NCBI RefSeq assembly: GCF_904424705.1
Contig: NZ_CAJGBF010000007.1
Span: 1-64,000 of the forward strand
Length of the DNA stretch: 64,000 nt
Reading direction: 5' to 3'
Source of the DNA: Rossellomorea arthrocnemi
Lineage (GTDB): Bacteria; Bacillota; Bacilli; Bacillales; Bacillaceae_B
A program made the position numbers and the translations under genes. The notes below the pieces were generated by a model. The model saw only the letters and a list, made by a program, of their open reading frames with translations. It had not been told where the DNA came from and did not search any database. Each line of letters begins with the position of its first letter. Position 1 is the stretch's first letter. This document shows positions 1 to 8,537 of this stretch, piece by piece.

Positions 1-40
1 AATATATCCACTGGTACAATCATGAACGTTCAAAAGAAAA

Positions 41-87
41 ATTGGATGGACTAAGTCCAGTCGAATACCGAACTCAGTCCATCCAAT
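41..87. repeat. Perfect 12-bp inverted repeat (hairpin)
   Basis: ATTGGATGGACT (41-52) is repeated in inverted orientation at 76-87, with a 23-nt loop. Read on the minus strand the stem is followed by a T-rich stretch (TTTTTCTTTTG), so it could be an intrinsic terminator for minus-strand transcription. No minus-strand gene is visible to its right, so its role is uncertain. Confidence 0.5.
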
Positions 88-105
88 CAGCTGCATAACA
101 AAACT

Positions 106-200
106 CTAACTTTTGGGGTTAGCCACCGAAACGTCGTGGTCTCTTTTTTGGTAACATGGTATCCGGAGGGCAGGGCCGGTACTTACGACTACCACCCAGA
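106..200 (+). promoter_or_regulatory. Possible structured leader of the yfiBC-like exporter operon
   Basis: Three short stems follow one another upstream of the exporter genes: CTAAC/GTTAG (106-122), CCAC/GTGG (123-139, followed by TCTCTTTTTT) and GGTATCCGG paired with CCGGTAC (about 158-181). The second stem plus its T-run resembles a weak transcription attenuator. Some Bacillus multidrug ABC genes, such as bmrCD, are controlled by attenuation. Assigning that to this leader is inference, and I recognise no known riboswitch class. Confidence 0.3.
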
Positions 201-263
201 ATAAAAAAACGATATGATGATACATATAAATAATGGAAGAGATTTGTTTAGAGGGGTGTTCGC

Positions 264-1991
264 TTGAAGGTCACACGTTTCTTAAAGCCATATCGTGCCG
301 CCATGGCAATTGCCTGGAGTTTAATGCTGGTAGAGCTTGCTGTAGAACTATTGAATCCGTTGTTCATGGCACGGATCATCGATGAAGGAATCCTTAATAA
401 GGACTTGGATATCGTATTGAAATGGGGATTCGTCATGGTGGGTATGTCCCTCATTGCCTTTTTATCAGGTGTGACGAATTCATTTTTCGCTGCTCATACG
501 AGTCAGGGGTTTGGCTATGATGTGCGGGAGAGTTTGTATAAGAAGGTCCAGTCGTTTTCTTTTGCAAGTTTTAGTAAGCTTCCCGCATCTTCTCTCATCA
601 CACGGATGACAAATGATGTAAGGCAGCTGCAAAATACGATCTTCATGAGTCTTCGGATCATGCTCAGGGCGCCATTGCTTGTAGTGGGATCGACCATCAT
701 GGCACTGATCGTCGATGCCCGGCTTGCCCTTGTATTAGTCATCGTGATTCCAGTATTATGGTTGTTTTTGTTATGGGTTCTGAAACGGGGATGGAGCCTG
801 TTTGAAAGAGTTCAGTCAAGGCTTGATAGAGTAAATGAAGTTATGAAGGAAAACCTCTCGGGTATGAGATTGATTAAAGCTTATACGCGAAGTGAATTTG
901 AAGAAGGTCGTTTTCATAGTGCGAATGAAGATTTGAAGGATCGAACGGCCAAAGCCCTTCGTTTCATGGAAATCATTATGCCTCTGCTGATGCTTGTGAT
1001 GAACATGGCCCTCCTCTCCGTTTTATGGTTCGGTAGTATAGATGTTGCCGCAGGAGGAGCGAAGGTTGGGGAAGTGGTGGCAATCGTCACATATGTAACA
1101 AGAATCTCTTCTGTTTTTTCCATTTTCTCATTTATCATCACTAGTTTTTCAAGAGCAAGGGCTTCGGCAGAGAGGGTAGAGGAAGTATTCGCTGCGGAGA
1201 TCGATTTGAAGGATGGTGAGGAAGTAGATCAGAACAACAAAGTGACGGAAGGAGAGATTGTGTTTAAAGATGTTTCGTTTCAATATCCCTTCACCCGGAA
1301 ACATGTGCTCCAAGAGATATCATTTAAAGTGGGGGCAGGCGAAACCGTTTCTATATTAGGGGCTACGGGATCCGGTAAAACCTCCCTGTTTCAGCTCATC
1401 CCCCGTCTTTACGATGCAACGGTGGGGACTGTTCAATTGGATGGACAACCCATCCGGTCCATTCCTTTGGAAGAAATAAGAAAGAATATAGGATACGTCC
1501 CACAAGAAGTTATCCTGTTTTCCGGATCTGTTTCTGAAAACCTTCTATGGGGGAAGGAAGATGCTACAAGGGAAGAAATGATCCAAGCGGCAATGGATGC
1601 CCAAATTCATGAAACGATCCTGAATCTTGCCAACGGATATGATACTGTCCTTGGTCAAAAAGGGGTCAATCTTTCAGGGGGACAGAAACAGAGGCTGTCG
1701 ATTGCCAGGGCCCTTATCCGAAAACCGAAGATCCTTTTACTGGATGACAGTACGAGTGCATTGGATTTAACAACAGAGTCGAGACTCCTTCATGCATTGA
1801 ACCAATATGAGTGTACAACCATGATCGTCACTCAAAAAGTCAGTACGGCGATGGAATCGGACCGTATTCTGCTTTTAGAAGATGGTGTATTGATCGGAGA
1901 GGGGACGCATCAGTCCTTGTTAGAAGATTCCGTCCTCTATCAGCGCATTTACCAGTCTCAATTCGGAGAGGGGGAAATCCATCATGTCTAG
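264..1991 (+). CDS. yfiB: ABC exporter half-transporter, YfiB-like (degenerate ATP site)
   Basis: A 575-residue type IV ABC exporter half-molecule: six hydrophobic membrane segments in the first 310 residues, then a nucleotide-binding domain. Walker A is at 366-374 (GATGSGKTS) and the ABC signature LSGGQ at 470-474. Walker B ends in D494-D495, so the usual catalytic Glu is Asp, and the switch His is replaced by Gln524. It probably heterodimerises with the next gene product, whose start overlaps by 8 bp, and exports drugs or peptides from the membrane. The TTG start at 264 follows GAGGGGTG. Length and order match B. subtilis YfiB (about 573 aa); substrate is unknown. Confidence 0.85.
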   Translation: MKVTRFLKPYRAAMAIAWSLMLVELAVELLNPLFMARIIDEGILNKDLDIVLKWGFVMVGMSLIAFLSGVTNSFFAAHTSQGFGYDVRESLYKKVQSFSFASFSKLPASSLITRMTNDVRQLQNTIFMSLRIMLRAPLLVVGSTIMALIVDARLALVLVIVIPVLWLFLLWVLKRGWSLFERVQSRLDRVNEVMKENLSGMRLIKAYTRSEFEEGRFHSANEDLKDRTAKALRFMEIIMPLLMLVMNMALLSVLWFGSIDVAAGGAKVGEVVAIVTYVTRISSVFSIFSFIITSFSRARASAERVEEVFAAEIDLKDGEEVDQNNKVTEGEIVFKDVSFQYPFTRKHVLQEISFKVGAGETVSILGATGSGKTSLFQLIPRLYDATVGTVQLDGQPIRSIPLEEIRKNIGYVPQEVILFSGSVSENLLWGKEDATREEMIQAAMDAQIHETILNLANGYDTVLGQKGVNLSGGQKQRLSIARALIRKPKILLLDDSTSALDLTTESRLLHALNQYECTTMIVTQKVSTAMESDRILLLEDGVLIGEGTHQSLLEDSVLYQRIYQSQFGEGEIHHV

Positions 1992-3765
1992 GCATGTTCG
2001 AAAAAAATTGGGGAAAAACGACAAGGCTGAAGATACAAAAGGGACATTGCGGCGACTGTGGAACTACCTTTCCAAAATGAAGGTGATTTTGTATCTTGTC
2101 ATTTTAATGGTGTTCATTAGTTCGTCAGCTGCGCTTCTGGGACCGTTCCTGGTAGGGAAAGCGATTGATGAATATATCGTCACGAAGGAAGCAACAGGCT
2201 TGTTCCGGCTTGTTGTAGGCTTGATCGGAGTGTATATCCTGCATTCTCTTTCCGTATGGTTCCAGAATTATTGGATGATCGGCGTTGCCCAGGATACGGT
2301 CTACCGGTTACGGAAAGATCTCTTCCATCAATTGCATCAACTCTCCATCCCTTTCTTTGATAAACGGAAACATGGCGAGTTGATGAGCAGGGTGACCAAT
2401 GATATTGATAATGTGAGTGCGACCTTGAATAGCTCGTTTATCCAGATCATATCCAGTATCCTTACTTTAGTAGGGACTGTCTCGATTATGCTTTGGCTCA
2501 GCCCGCTGCTGACCCTGATTACCCTGACCATTGTTCCTCTGATGTACCTTGGTATGAAGTGGATCACGAAACGGACAGGTCGATTATTTAAACAATACCA
2601 GCAGAATATCGGTGAGTTGAACGGGTATATTGAAGAGACGATCTCAGGCCACAGCATCATCAAGACCTTTTCCCGTGAAGAAACGGCGATCAATGATTTC
2701 GGTGAAAAAAATCAACGGCTGAGGACGGCTGCGTATTGGGCGGATACTTACTCGGGATTCATCCCGAAGCTTATGAATGTATTGAATAATCTCAGCTTTG
2801 CCGTCATTGCCGGAGTCGGAGGGATTTTCGCCCTTAACGGAATGATCACGATCGGAGTCATCGTCATCTTCGCTGAGTATGCCAGGCAGTTCACGCGTCC
2901 ATTGAATGAGCTCGCCAATCAGTATAATACCCTGCTCTCAGCGATTGCCGGAGCCGAGCGTGTGTTTCAAATTTTAGACGAAGAGGAAGAAGCGAAGGAT
3001 GAAGGAAATGCTGTAGAAATCAATTCCGTCGAAGGAAAGATTGAGTTTCAACAAGTTTCGTTCTCTTACGAAAAAGGAGAGCGGACGCTCGAGGATGTAA
3101 CCTTTTCCATACGACCGGGTGAGACCGTTGCCCTGGTTGGACCGACAGGAGCGGGAAAAACGACAATCACCAATCTCCTGTCCCGTTTTTATGAGCTGAA
3201 CGAAGGGAGTATAGAGATCGATGGCCGGGATATTCAGACCATTAAACGAAAAAGCTTACGTCAGCAGATGGGCTTCGTTCTCCAGGATAGTTTCCTGTTC
3301 CAGGGGACGATCTCAGACAATATCCGTTATGGCAGACTCGATGCAAGCGATGAAGAGGTAAGGGATGCGGCAAAGCTCGCCAACGCCCATACCTTTATCG
3401 AAAAGATGCCAGGGGGCTACGACACCATGTTGCGGGCTGATGGAAGCGGGATCAGTCAGGGACAGAAGCAACTATTGTCCATTGCGAGGGCGATCCTTTC
3501 CAATCCGTCCATTCTGATCCTTGACGAAGCGACGAGCAGTATCGACACAATTACAGAGCTGAAGATTCAAGAAGCCCTCAAACGATTGATGACGGGTCGA
3601 ACGAGCGTAGTAGTCGCACACCGTCTTAACACCATCCGTCAGTCTGATCAAATCCTGGTCCTTGAACAAGGCAGGATCATTGAAAGGGGATCTCATGAAG
3701 AACTTCTTAAGCAGAAGGGATTTTACCATGCTTTGTATCATAGCCAGTTGAAGGAGAGCAGCTGA
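1984..3765 (+). CDS. yfiC: ABC exporter half-transporter, YfiC-like (partner subunit)
   Basis: A 593-residue ABC exporter half-molecule with six membrane segments and a C-terminal ATPase. Walker A is at 386-394 (GPTGAGKTT), catalytic Glu515 in LDEATS and switch His546 are intact, but the signature is ISQGQ (490-494) instead of LSGGQ. In a heterodimer this altered signature would face the altered Walker B and H-loop of the upstream partner, giving one degenerate and one active ATP site, as known for TM287/288 and BmrCD. The ATG lies inside the end of the upstream gene (8-bp overlap), which implies translational coupling. A strong terminator follows at about 3851-3886. Confidence 0.85.
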   Translation: MSRHVRKKLGKNDKAEDTKGTLRRLWNYLSKMKVILYLVILMVFISSSAALLGPFLVGKAIDEYIVTKEATGLFRLVVGLIGVYILHSLSVWFQNYWMIGVAQDTVYRLRKDLFHQLHQLSIPFFDKRKHGELMSRVTNDIDNVSATLNSSFIQIISSILTLVGTVSIMLWLSPLLTLITLTIVPLMYLGMKWITKRTGRLFKQYQQNIGELNGYIEETISGHSIIKTFSREETAINDFGEKNQRLRTAAYWADTYSGFIPKLMNVLNNLSFAVIAGVGGIFALNGMITIGVIVIFAEYARQFTRPLNELANQYNTLLSAIAGAERVFQILDEEEEAKDEGNAVEINSVEGKIEFQQVSFSYEKGERTLEDVTFSIRPGETVALVGPTGAGKTTITNLLSRFYELNEGSIEIDGRDIQTIKRKSLRQQMGFVLQDSFLFQGTISDNIRYGRLDASDEEVRDAAKLANAHTFIEKMPGGYDTMLRADGSGISQGQKQLLSIARAILSNPSILILDEATSSIDTITELKIQEALKRLMTGRTSVVVAHRLNTIRQSDQILVLEQGRIIERGSHEELLKQKGFYHALYHSQLKESS

Positions 3766-3846
3766 TAGATCGGTATGAATATGCATGGGAATTTACAATT
3801 TTGAAATAAACAGGTGAAGAGAGCGGAGAAATTCATTCAGGAACAT

Positions 3847-3888
3847 AAAAAAACACCTCAAAAGTCGATTCTTTTGAGGTGTTTTTCC
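3847..3888. terminator. Bidirectional intrinsic terminator
   Basis: Perfect 14-bp stem (3851-3864 with 3871-3884) and 6-nt loop. On the plus strand it ends in five Ts and terminates the exporter operon. On the minus strand it is followed by seven to eight Ts and would end the candidate non-coding RNA transcribed from 4193. Confidence 0.85.
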
Positions 3889-4193
3889 TTATAAAGGGGC
3901 TAATCATCCCGTTAGCGATCCCTTTGGTATTGCCCTTAATCGGATAAAGGCAATTCTGTAACTTGCAACATCACAAGTAATATATTTATATCTTGAACGT
4001 TGTTTGCAGATAATAAACAGCCGCGGGCAATTCCTTGAGTCGTTTGATATACCTAAACGACGTAAGCCCTACCTCTCTTACATCCTAACGGCTCCGAAGC
4101 CGATCCAGTGTGAATAAGTTGTTAAATCAAAACAGAATAGAATTACGAATTATCTTCTCTATCGTTTCAAATTATTATGTTACAAGATTACAA
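3850..4193 (-). ncRNA. Candidate orphan structured RNA, about 345 nt
   Basis: No ORF of note exists here, but the minus strand has a near-consensus promoter (4200-4228) and ends at the terminator at 3847-3888. Between them lie many stems: CGGCT/AGCCG (4089-4102), GTAAG/CTTAC (4062-4081), GTCGTTT/AAACGAC (4039-4061), ACTTG/CAAGT (3961-3978), ATTGCC/GGCAAT (3929-3954), and a compound hairpin AAAGGG-GCTAA/TTAGC-CCCTTT (3893-3925). It lacks the marks of RNase P RNA, tmRNA, 6S RNA, SRP RNA, T-box or any riboswitch I can recall. No gene follows it on the minus strand, so it is unlikely to be a leader. Confidence 0.5.
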
Positions 4194-4199
4194 TAACTA

Positions 4200-4228
4200 A
4201 ATATATCATCTCGAGTATGTTATGTCAA
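4200..4228 (-). promoter_or_regulatory. Sigma-A promoter for the candidate ncRNA
   Basis: On the minus strand TTGACA (4228-4223) and TATATT (4205-4200) are separated by exactly 17 nt. This is a near-perfect vegetative promoter and points into a region with no minus-strand gene. Confidence 0.7.
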
Positions 4229-4335
4229 GTTTTTTTAAGAAATGAAATTATATTGACTGGAGTGACCAGTGGTTGAGTTCCGCTTTCCGCTCCAATCAAC
4301 ATAGTTATTGCATGGCGAAACATTTAGGCAAACCT

Positions 4336-4758
4336 TTATAATTCAAGGGACTGCGGCGAGTCTTCTTCATCATTCATCAAGCGGATGGCAGTAGGCTGGA
4401 TCTTCAGGATGATGTAATTCGGGTCGTCCGGACCTTCAAACCATCTCTTCATATGGTCGTTCCATAATTTTTCTTTGTAGTGGGGAGAGTCTTCAATGGA
4501 TGCGCGTCCTTCGATTTCTACGAAGGTATCCCCGTAGCCTTCCCCTTCATAGCCAAGGAGGATATGGACATTCGGGTTATCTTCTATTTCATCGGTTTTA
4601 TGCGTTTCATTGCTCGTAGGGGTATATAAAATCAGGTCGTCATGTGAGAACGTCATATAGCGGGAATGAGGCTTATTATTTTTCACAGTCGCCAGGGTGC
4701 CCACTTTACTATCGTCAAGCACCTTTAGAATTTGTTGTTTCAGTTCAGCTTGTGACAC
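4336..4758 (-). CDS. Pyridoxamine 5'-phosphate oxidase-like general stress protein (YdaG family)
   Basis: About 140 residues of the split-barrel flavin-binding fold related to pyridoxamine phosphate oxidase. The pattern VGTLATVKNNKPHSRYM near the N-terminus is typical of Bacillus general stress protein 26 (YdaG). Members bind FMN or F420-like cofactors; the physiological reaction is not established. I start at GTG 4758, because the ribosome binding site AAAGGAG lies 9 nt upstream of it, whereas an in-frame ATG at 4767 abuts the ribosome binding site directly. Single-gene unit, convergent with the exporter operon. Confidence 0.8.
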   Translation of the reverse strand: MSQAELKQQILKVLDDSKVGTLATVKNNKPHSRYMTFSHDDLILYTPTSNETHKTDEIEDNPNVHILLGYEGEGYGDTFVEIEGRASIEDSPHYKEKLWNDHMKRWFEGPDDPNYIILKIQPTAIRLMNDEEDSPQSLEL

Positions 4759-4879
4759 ACAATTCATCTCCTTTATTGAATCATTTACCCATACTATTCC
4801 TTTTCTTATGATGAAATAAACATGGGGATGTGTAGATCATAAGCTCATCGGGAATAACGAAAATAACAAGAAATGAGGA

Positions 4880-5548
4880 ATGATGCCTGTGATACCGGAA
4901 ACACTGGTCGATCTTTGCAAGAAGAGGATGCAACCCTATGCATGTGAAGGGTTTGTGTATGGGAGGGGACCGATGTGTCCTGCCATCATGATCGTGGGGG
5001 AGGCGCCGGGAGAAACCGAAATTCATAATGGAATGCCGTTCAGCGGTCATGCAGGGAAGGTCCTCGATCAGTTCTTTCATTACGTAGGTGTAGAGAGAGA
5101 GGATATTTATTTTACCTCTACTGTCAGAAGCAGACCTTACAAAATCGTACAAAAGAAATCCAGGGACGATGAACTGATCGAAAAGAAATATAACAGGGCA
5201 CCGACTCTTAAAGAACAGTTTGCCCATGCACCGATATTGGATTATGAACTTGAGCATGTGAAGCCGAAACAGCTTGTCACGTTGGGGAATATAGGATTAC
5301 AAAGATTGTTGGGGAGGAACTATACGATTTCGGAAGTACATGGCAGGTTGATCCATTCCAAGGTCAGGAAGTTGAAGGATCTTGATTCAAATGAATGGAC
5401 ATGGAGTGAACACACCTACTCCATTTTCCCAACCTATCATCCAGCGTCGATTTTCTATAATCGTTCGCTTGAAAAAGATATCTATAAAGATCTTGACCAT
5501 TTGAAAAAAATACTTAAACACAGCGAAAAGAGGCTGGGACATAACTAA
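4880..5548 (+). CDS. Uracil-DNA glycosylase superfamily protein
   Basis: 222 residues. The motif GEAPGETE (about residues 41-48) and the C-terminal TYHPAS (about 190-195) are the two active-site signatures of the family 4/5-type uracil-DNA glycosylase fold, so removal of uracil or another damaged base from DNA is likely. The closely spaced cysteine pair of iron-sulfur family 4 enzymes is not obvious; only scattered Cys near residues 13, 23 and 34 are seen. It may therefore be a diverged, cluster-free member. The start ATG 4880 follows GAGG. Confidence 0.75.
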   Translation: MMPVIPETLVDLCKKRMQPYACEGFVYGRGPMCPAIMIVGEAPGETEIHNGMPFSGHAGKVLDQFFHYVGVEREDIYFTSTVRSRPYKIVQKKSRDDELIEKKYNRAPTLKEQFAHAPILDYELEHVKPKQLVTLGNIGLQRLLGRNYTISEVHGRLIHSKVRKLKDLDSNEWTWSEHTYSIFPTYHPASIFYNRSLEKDIYKDLDHLKKILKHSEKRLGHN

Positions 5549-5684
5549 ATCGATACATTCTAAAGCCGAACCATGCATATAAAATAGTCTTTTGAATTAA
5601 TGGTTACACCGCCGCCCGATTCCGTGCAAGACTACCCTTTCCTCAGGTAGCCCGTGAGTCTCCTCCTGCCCTCGAGTTGTTCAG

Positions 5685-5775
5685 CTACAGGGCTTAGTGG
5701 GCTCGAGGTCATAAGTCAAGCCTATCTGCCATTCCGGTAGTCTCGTCTTATGCTTGTCGCCCCTGGTCAAAGTCC
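5685..5775. repeat. Dispersed hairpin element, divergent copy 1
   Basis: Contains the two conserved blocks seen in the copies at 45.3 and 60.8 kb: TCGAGGTCATAAG (about 5703-5715) and CTTATGCTTGTCG (5747-5759). Flanking GGGC/GCCC and inner CTGCC/GGTAG arms can pair, with sequences different from the other copies. It occupies the gap between the glycosylase gene and the spore protein gene. Confidence 0.65.
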
Positions 5776-5841
5776 TTTCCTTTTTTACTTTCCCTCAGGA
5801 GTCTTCCTCTTGCGAACCAATCAACAACAATGTGCTTTATT

Positions 5842-5899
5842 AAAAATCCGAACGACTTCGATTTTCATAAAAGAATTTCGAGTGATCGTTCGGATTTTT
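5842..5899 (-). terminator. Terminator of the spore protein gene
   Basis: AAAATCCGAACGA pairs with TCGTTCGGATTTT across a 30-nt A/T-rich loop. On the minus strand the stem ends in a run of Ts. Confidence 0.7.
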
Positions 5900-5915
5900 C
5901 TTTAACTTTTAGTGA

Positions 5916-6164
5916 TCATTTTTTTGATAGATTAGCCTGTGCCATTTTTACAAGCTCTTTCACCATGTTCCCGCCAATGGCTCCTCCGACTTTCCCTGCT
6001 TGTTCAGACGTTAATTTGCCATTGTACCCCTTTTGAAGAGGAATGCCTTGTTCTTTTGCGATTTCATATTTGGCTTCGTTTGGATCTCGGGTACCGGATA
6101 CTTTCGCTTTCAGCTGATCCATTGCAACACGTGACTCAGGTACAAGAATTTTTCTTTTTGCCAT
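5916..6164 (-). CDS. Alpha/beta-type small acid-soluble spore protein
   Basis: 82 residues from ATG 6164, which has a GAGGTG ribosome binding site (a longer in-frame extension lacks one). The germination protease-type site KYEIAKEQG and the C-terminal block VGGAIGGNMVKELVKMA are hallmarks of alpha/beta-type SASPs, which coat and protect DNA in the dormant spore and are cleaved at germination. The central part is more diverged than in SspA/SspB, so it is probably a minor SASP. Expression should be forespore-specific (sigma G), but I did not identify that promoter with confidence. Confidence 0.9.
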   Translation of the reverse strand: MAKRKILVPESRVAMDQLKAKVSGTRDPNEAKYEIAKEQGIPLQKGYNGKLTSEQAGKVGGAIGGNMVKELVKMAQANLSKK

Positions 6165-6269
6165 TTTATCACCTCTTTTTTTAGGTTGCCCTAAATTTTT
6201 TTTATGACTATAAAGACTTGTCATATAAGGGTTTTTCTACGATTATAAAAAATTCGTCATAAAAAAAGA

Positions 6270-6299
6270 TTGTCTATATTGTGTCGGATAAAATATAAT
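6270..6299 (+). promoter_or_regulatory. Promoter of the AGCS symporter gene
   Basis: TTGTCT-N18-TATAAT on the plus strand. A partial CodY-like box, 12 of 15 positions, lies just downstream at 6304-6318 and may mediate nutrient control; that part is weak. Confidence 0.5.
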
Positions 6300-6344
6300 T
6301 CTTAATAGTTAGAAAATTTTTATAAAGAAAAAGGGGGAAATGCC

Positions 6345-7802
6345 GTGGAAGAATTCGTTGGCAAGTTGGTAGGAATACTCTGGTCTCCTGTCATGATTTA
6401 CTTTTGTTTGGGAGTAGGCTTATTATTTTCTATTTTAACGAAGTTTTTGCAGGTCCGTTTGATTAAGGATATGGTGGTTCAAATGTTTAAGGGTGGAAGC
6501 TCCAGTGCAGGGGTTTCGTCCTTCCAGGCTTTGGCTCTTTCATTATCCGGACGTGTCGGAACAGGGAACATCGCCGGTACGGCTACGGCAATTGCATTCG
6601 GTGGTCCGGGAGCTGTCTTCTGGATGTGGACGATTGCTTTTATCGGTGCCAGCAGTGCCTTTATTGAATCAACGCTTGCTCAGATCTATAAAGTAAAGCA
6701 GGACGGGGAATACCGAGGTGGACCTGCTTATTACATTGAAAAAGGAATCGGCTGGAAGTGGTACGCCGTATTATTTTCATTTGCAACTTTGCTTGCAATG
6801 AGTATCTTAATGCCGGGGATTCAGTCAAACTCCATTGCATTAGGACTTGAAAATGCATTTGGTCTTAACACTACGGTAACGGGATTAGGTCTTGTCGTGT
6901 TAATTGGGGTTATCATTTTTGGTGGAGTGAAGCGGATCGCGGGAGTAGCTTCTTATGTGGTACCATTCATGGCAATTGCTTATATTCTTCTTTCGCTCAT
7001 TATTGTAGGAATGAATATTGCTGAAATCCCGGCTGTTTTTGCTCTTATTTTCAAAAGTGCATTCGGAGCCGATTCAATATTCGGTGGGATTATCGGTATG
7101 GCCGTATCATGGGGAGTGAAACGCGGAATCTATTCAAATGAAGCAGGTCAAGGGACCGGACCCCATGCGGCAGCGGCTGCAGAGGTATCCCATCCTGCTA
7201 AACAAGGATTGGTTCAAGCTTTCTCAGTGTATATCGATACTCTACTTGTTTGTACGGCAACGGCATTCATGATCTTGTTCACGGGATCCTTCAATACAGA
7301 AGGGCCTGATGGAACGATGCTTGCGAACAATTTAGATGGGATCGAAGCGGGACCCGGGTATACACAGGCGGCCATTGAGTCAGTCATCCCGGGGTTTGGA
7401 GCCTCTTTCGTTGCAATTGCCTTATTCTTCTTTGCTTTTACAACGATCATGGCTTATTACTATATGGCAGAAACGAATGTTGCTTACTTATTGAGAGGTA
7501 AGAACTCCAAGGTGGCCATGGGGGTCTTGAAGGTGGTTCTTCTTGGTGCCACATTCTATGGAGCAGTAAGAGAAGCAGCCCTTGCGTGGGCATTAGGCGA
7601 CATTGGCCTTGGGCTTATGGTATGGCTGAACTTGATCGCGATACTCATCCTGGCCAAACCAGCTCTTAAAACATTGAAAGATTATGAGGAACAGAAGAAG
7701 CAAGGTCTTGATCCAGTCTTCAATTCTAAAAAACTCGGCATCAAAAATGCAGAGTTCTGGGAGCAGGAGTATAAGGTTGAAGATAAAGAAAATGCATCTT
7801 AA
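6345..7802 (+). CDS. alsT: Sodium:alanine/glutamine symporter, AGCS family (AlsT-like)
   Basis: 485 residues, about ten to eleven membrane segments. The conserved AGCS motif GRVGTGNIAGTATAI (about residues 70-84) and NEAGQGTGPHAAAAA (about 265-280) form the substrate and sodium sites in this family, which imports alanine, glycine or glutamine with Na+ or H+. Closest remembered homologue is B. subtilis AlsT. The GTG start at 6345 is preceded by AAGGGGG. Monocistronic, with its own promoter and a strong terminator. The exact substrate cannot be read from sequence. Confidence 0.88.
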   Translation: MEEFVGKLVGILWSPVMIYFCLGVGLLFSILTKFLQVRLIKDMVVQMFKGGSSSAGVSSFQALALSLSGRVGTGNIAGTATAIAFGGPGAVFWMWTIAFIGASSAFIESTLAQIYKVKQDGEYRGGPAYYIEKGIGWKWYAVLFSFATLLAMSILMPGIQSNSIALGLENAFGLNTTVTGLGLVVLIGVIIFGGVKRIAGVASYVVPFMAIAYILLSLIIVGMNIAEIPAVFALIFKSAFGADSIFGGIIGMAVSWGVKRGIYSNEAGQGTGPHAAAAAEVSHPAKQGLVQAFSVYIDTLLVCTATAFMILFTGSFNTEGPDGTMLANNLDGIEAGPGYTQAAIESVIPGFGASFVAIALFFFAFTTIMAYYYMAETNVAYLLRGKNSKVAMGVLKVVLLGATFYGAVREAALAWALGDIGLGLMVWLNLIAILILAKPALKTLKDYEEQKKQGLDPVFNSKKLGIKNAEFWEQEYKVEDKENAS

Positions 7803-7810
7803 TTTATAGA

Positions 7811-7850
7811 AAGAAACCTGTTGCCTAGGTGGCAGCAGGTTTCTTTGTTT
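7811..7850 (+). terminator. Terminator after the symporter gene
   Basis: AAGAAACCTGTTGCC pairs with GGCAGCAGGTTTCTT around a short loop, followed by TGTTTT. Confidence 0.85.
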
Positions 7851-7861
7851 TACTATTCATT

Positions 7862-8347
7862 TTATGAAAGGGAGCCATTGCTTTTAGAATAAAGCCAATC
7901 CCCGATATATTTCTGAAAAGCATACATAAGTAATGATTTTATGAAAAACAGAGCGGATAGCTGGTATTGCTTTAGATGAGTCAACTTCCATACACCGAAC
8001 TTCTTGAAAAGGGAGTAAAAAGGGTATGTAAAGAATGAATCAACCAGAATATTGACGAATACATAAAGATATATGTTTTTGTAAGAGTATTTCAGAATCC
8101 ATACTGAGCCTGTCAGGAAAACTCCGATGACAAAGGGCATTATACCATTCACATTTGGGAAAAGCCTTGTTTTGATGGTCCACCATTTTATTTTCTCCGC
8201 CAGCACATTTTCAGAATACACAAGGAGTGACATGAACATTGAAGCGGGTAAATATCTTTTTAACGTCTCTTTTCCTGCCAATAAGAGAAATGCCCAAGAA
8301 ATGAGCATCAATATCAATATGTAACGTTTATTTCTTTTTTGACTCAA
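7862..8347 (-). CDS. Hypothetical membrane protein, four to five helices
   Basis: 161 residues with hydrophobic segments near 9-25, 33-48, 68-85, 92-112 and 130-148, and a basic N-terminus. It resembles the small CBO0543-like membrane proteins common in Bacillaceae, whose function is unknown. The TTG start at 8347 has an AAGGGGGG ribosome binding site 7 nt upstream. No partner gene is nearby, so no function is proposed. Confidence 0.65.
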   Translation of the reverse strand: MSQKRNKRYILILMLISWAFLLLAGKETLKRYLPASMFMSLLVYSENVLAEKIKWWTIKTRLFPNVNGIMPFVIGVFLTGSVWILKYSYKNIYLYVFVNILVDSFFTYPFYSLFKKFGVWKLTHLKQYQLSALFFIKSLLMYAFQKYIGDWLYSKSNGSLS

Positions 8348-8537
8348 GATGATTCCCCCCTTACTGATGATGATTGATCTTACCTATAGAGTGGTTAATG
8401 GGAAAAATAATTATACGGATAAAGGTAAAATGTAATCCGATAAGATTAGTAAACAATATCTTTGAGTCCAACAATGAAGTTGATTATGATAAAGGGAGAA
8501 GAGAAACGTCATTCAATCAATGGGAGGTGCTGTATCA

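Noticed and set aside
4021-4110. Fragment of 16S rRNA (CAAGGAATTG resembles a 16S block)
   Set aside because: Only about ten bases match; flanking bases do not follow rRNA.
4781-5257. Minus-strand ORF of 158 codons opposite the uracil-DNA glycosylase gene
   Set aside because: It overlaps a well-conserved plus-strand gene, has no family resemblance and no ribosome binding site.
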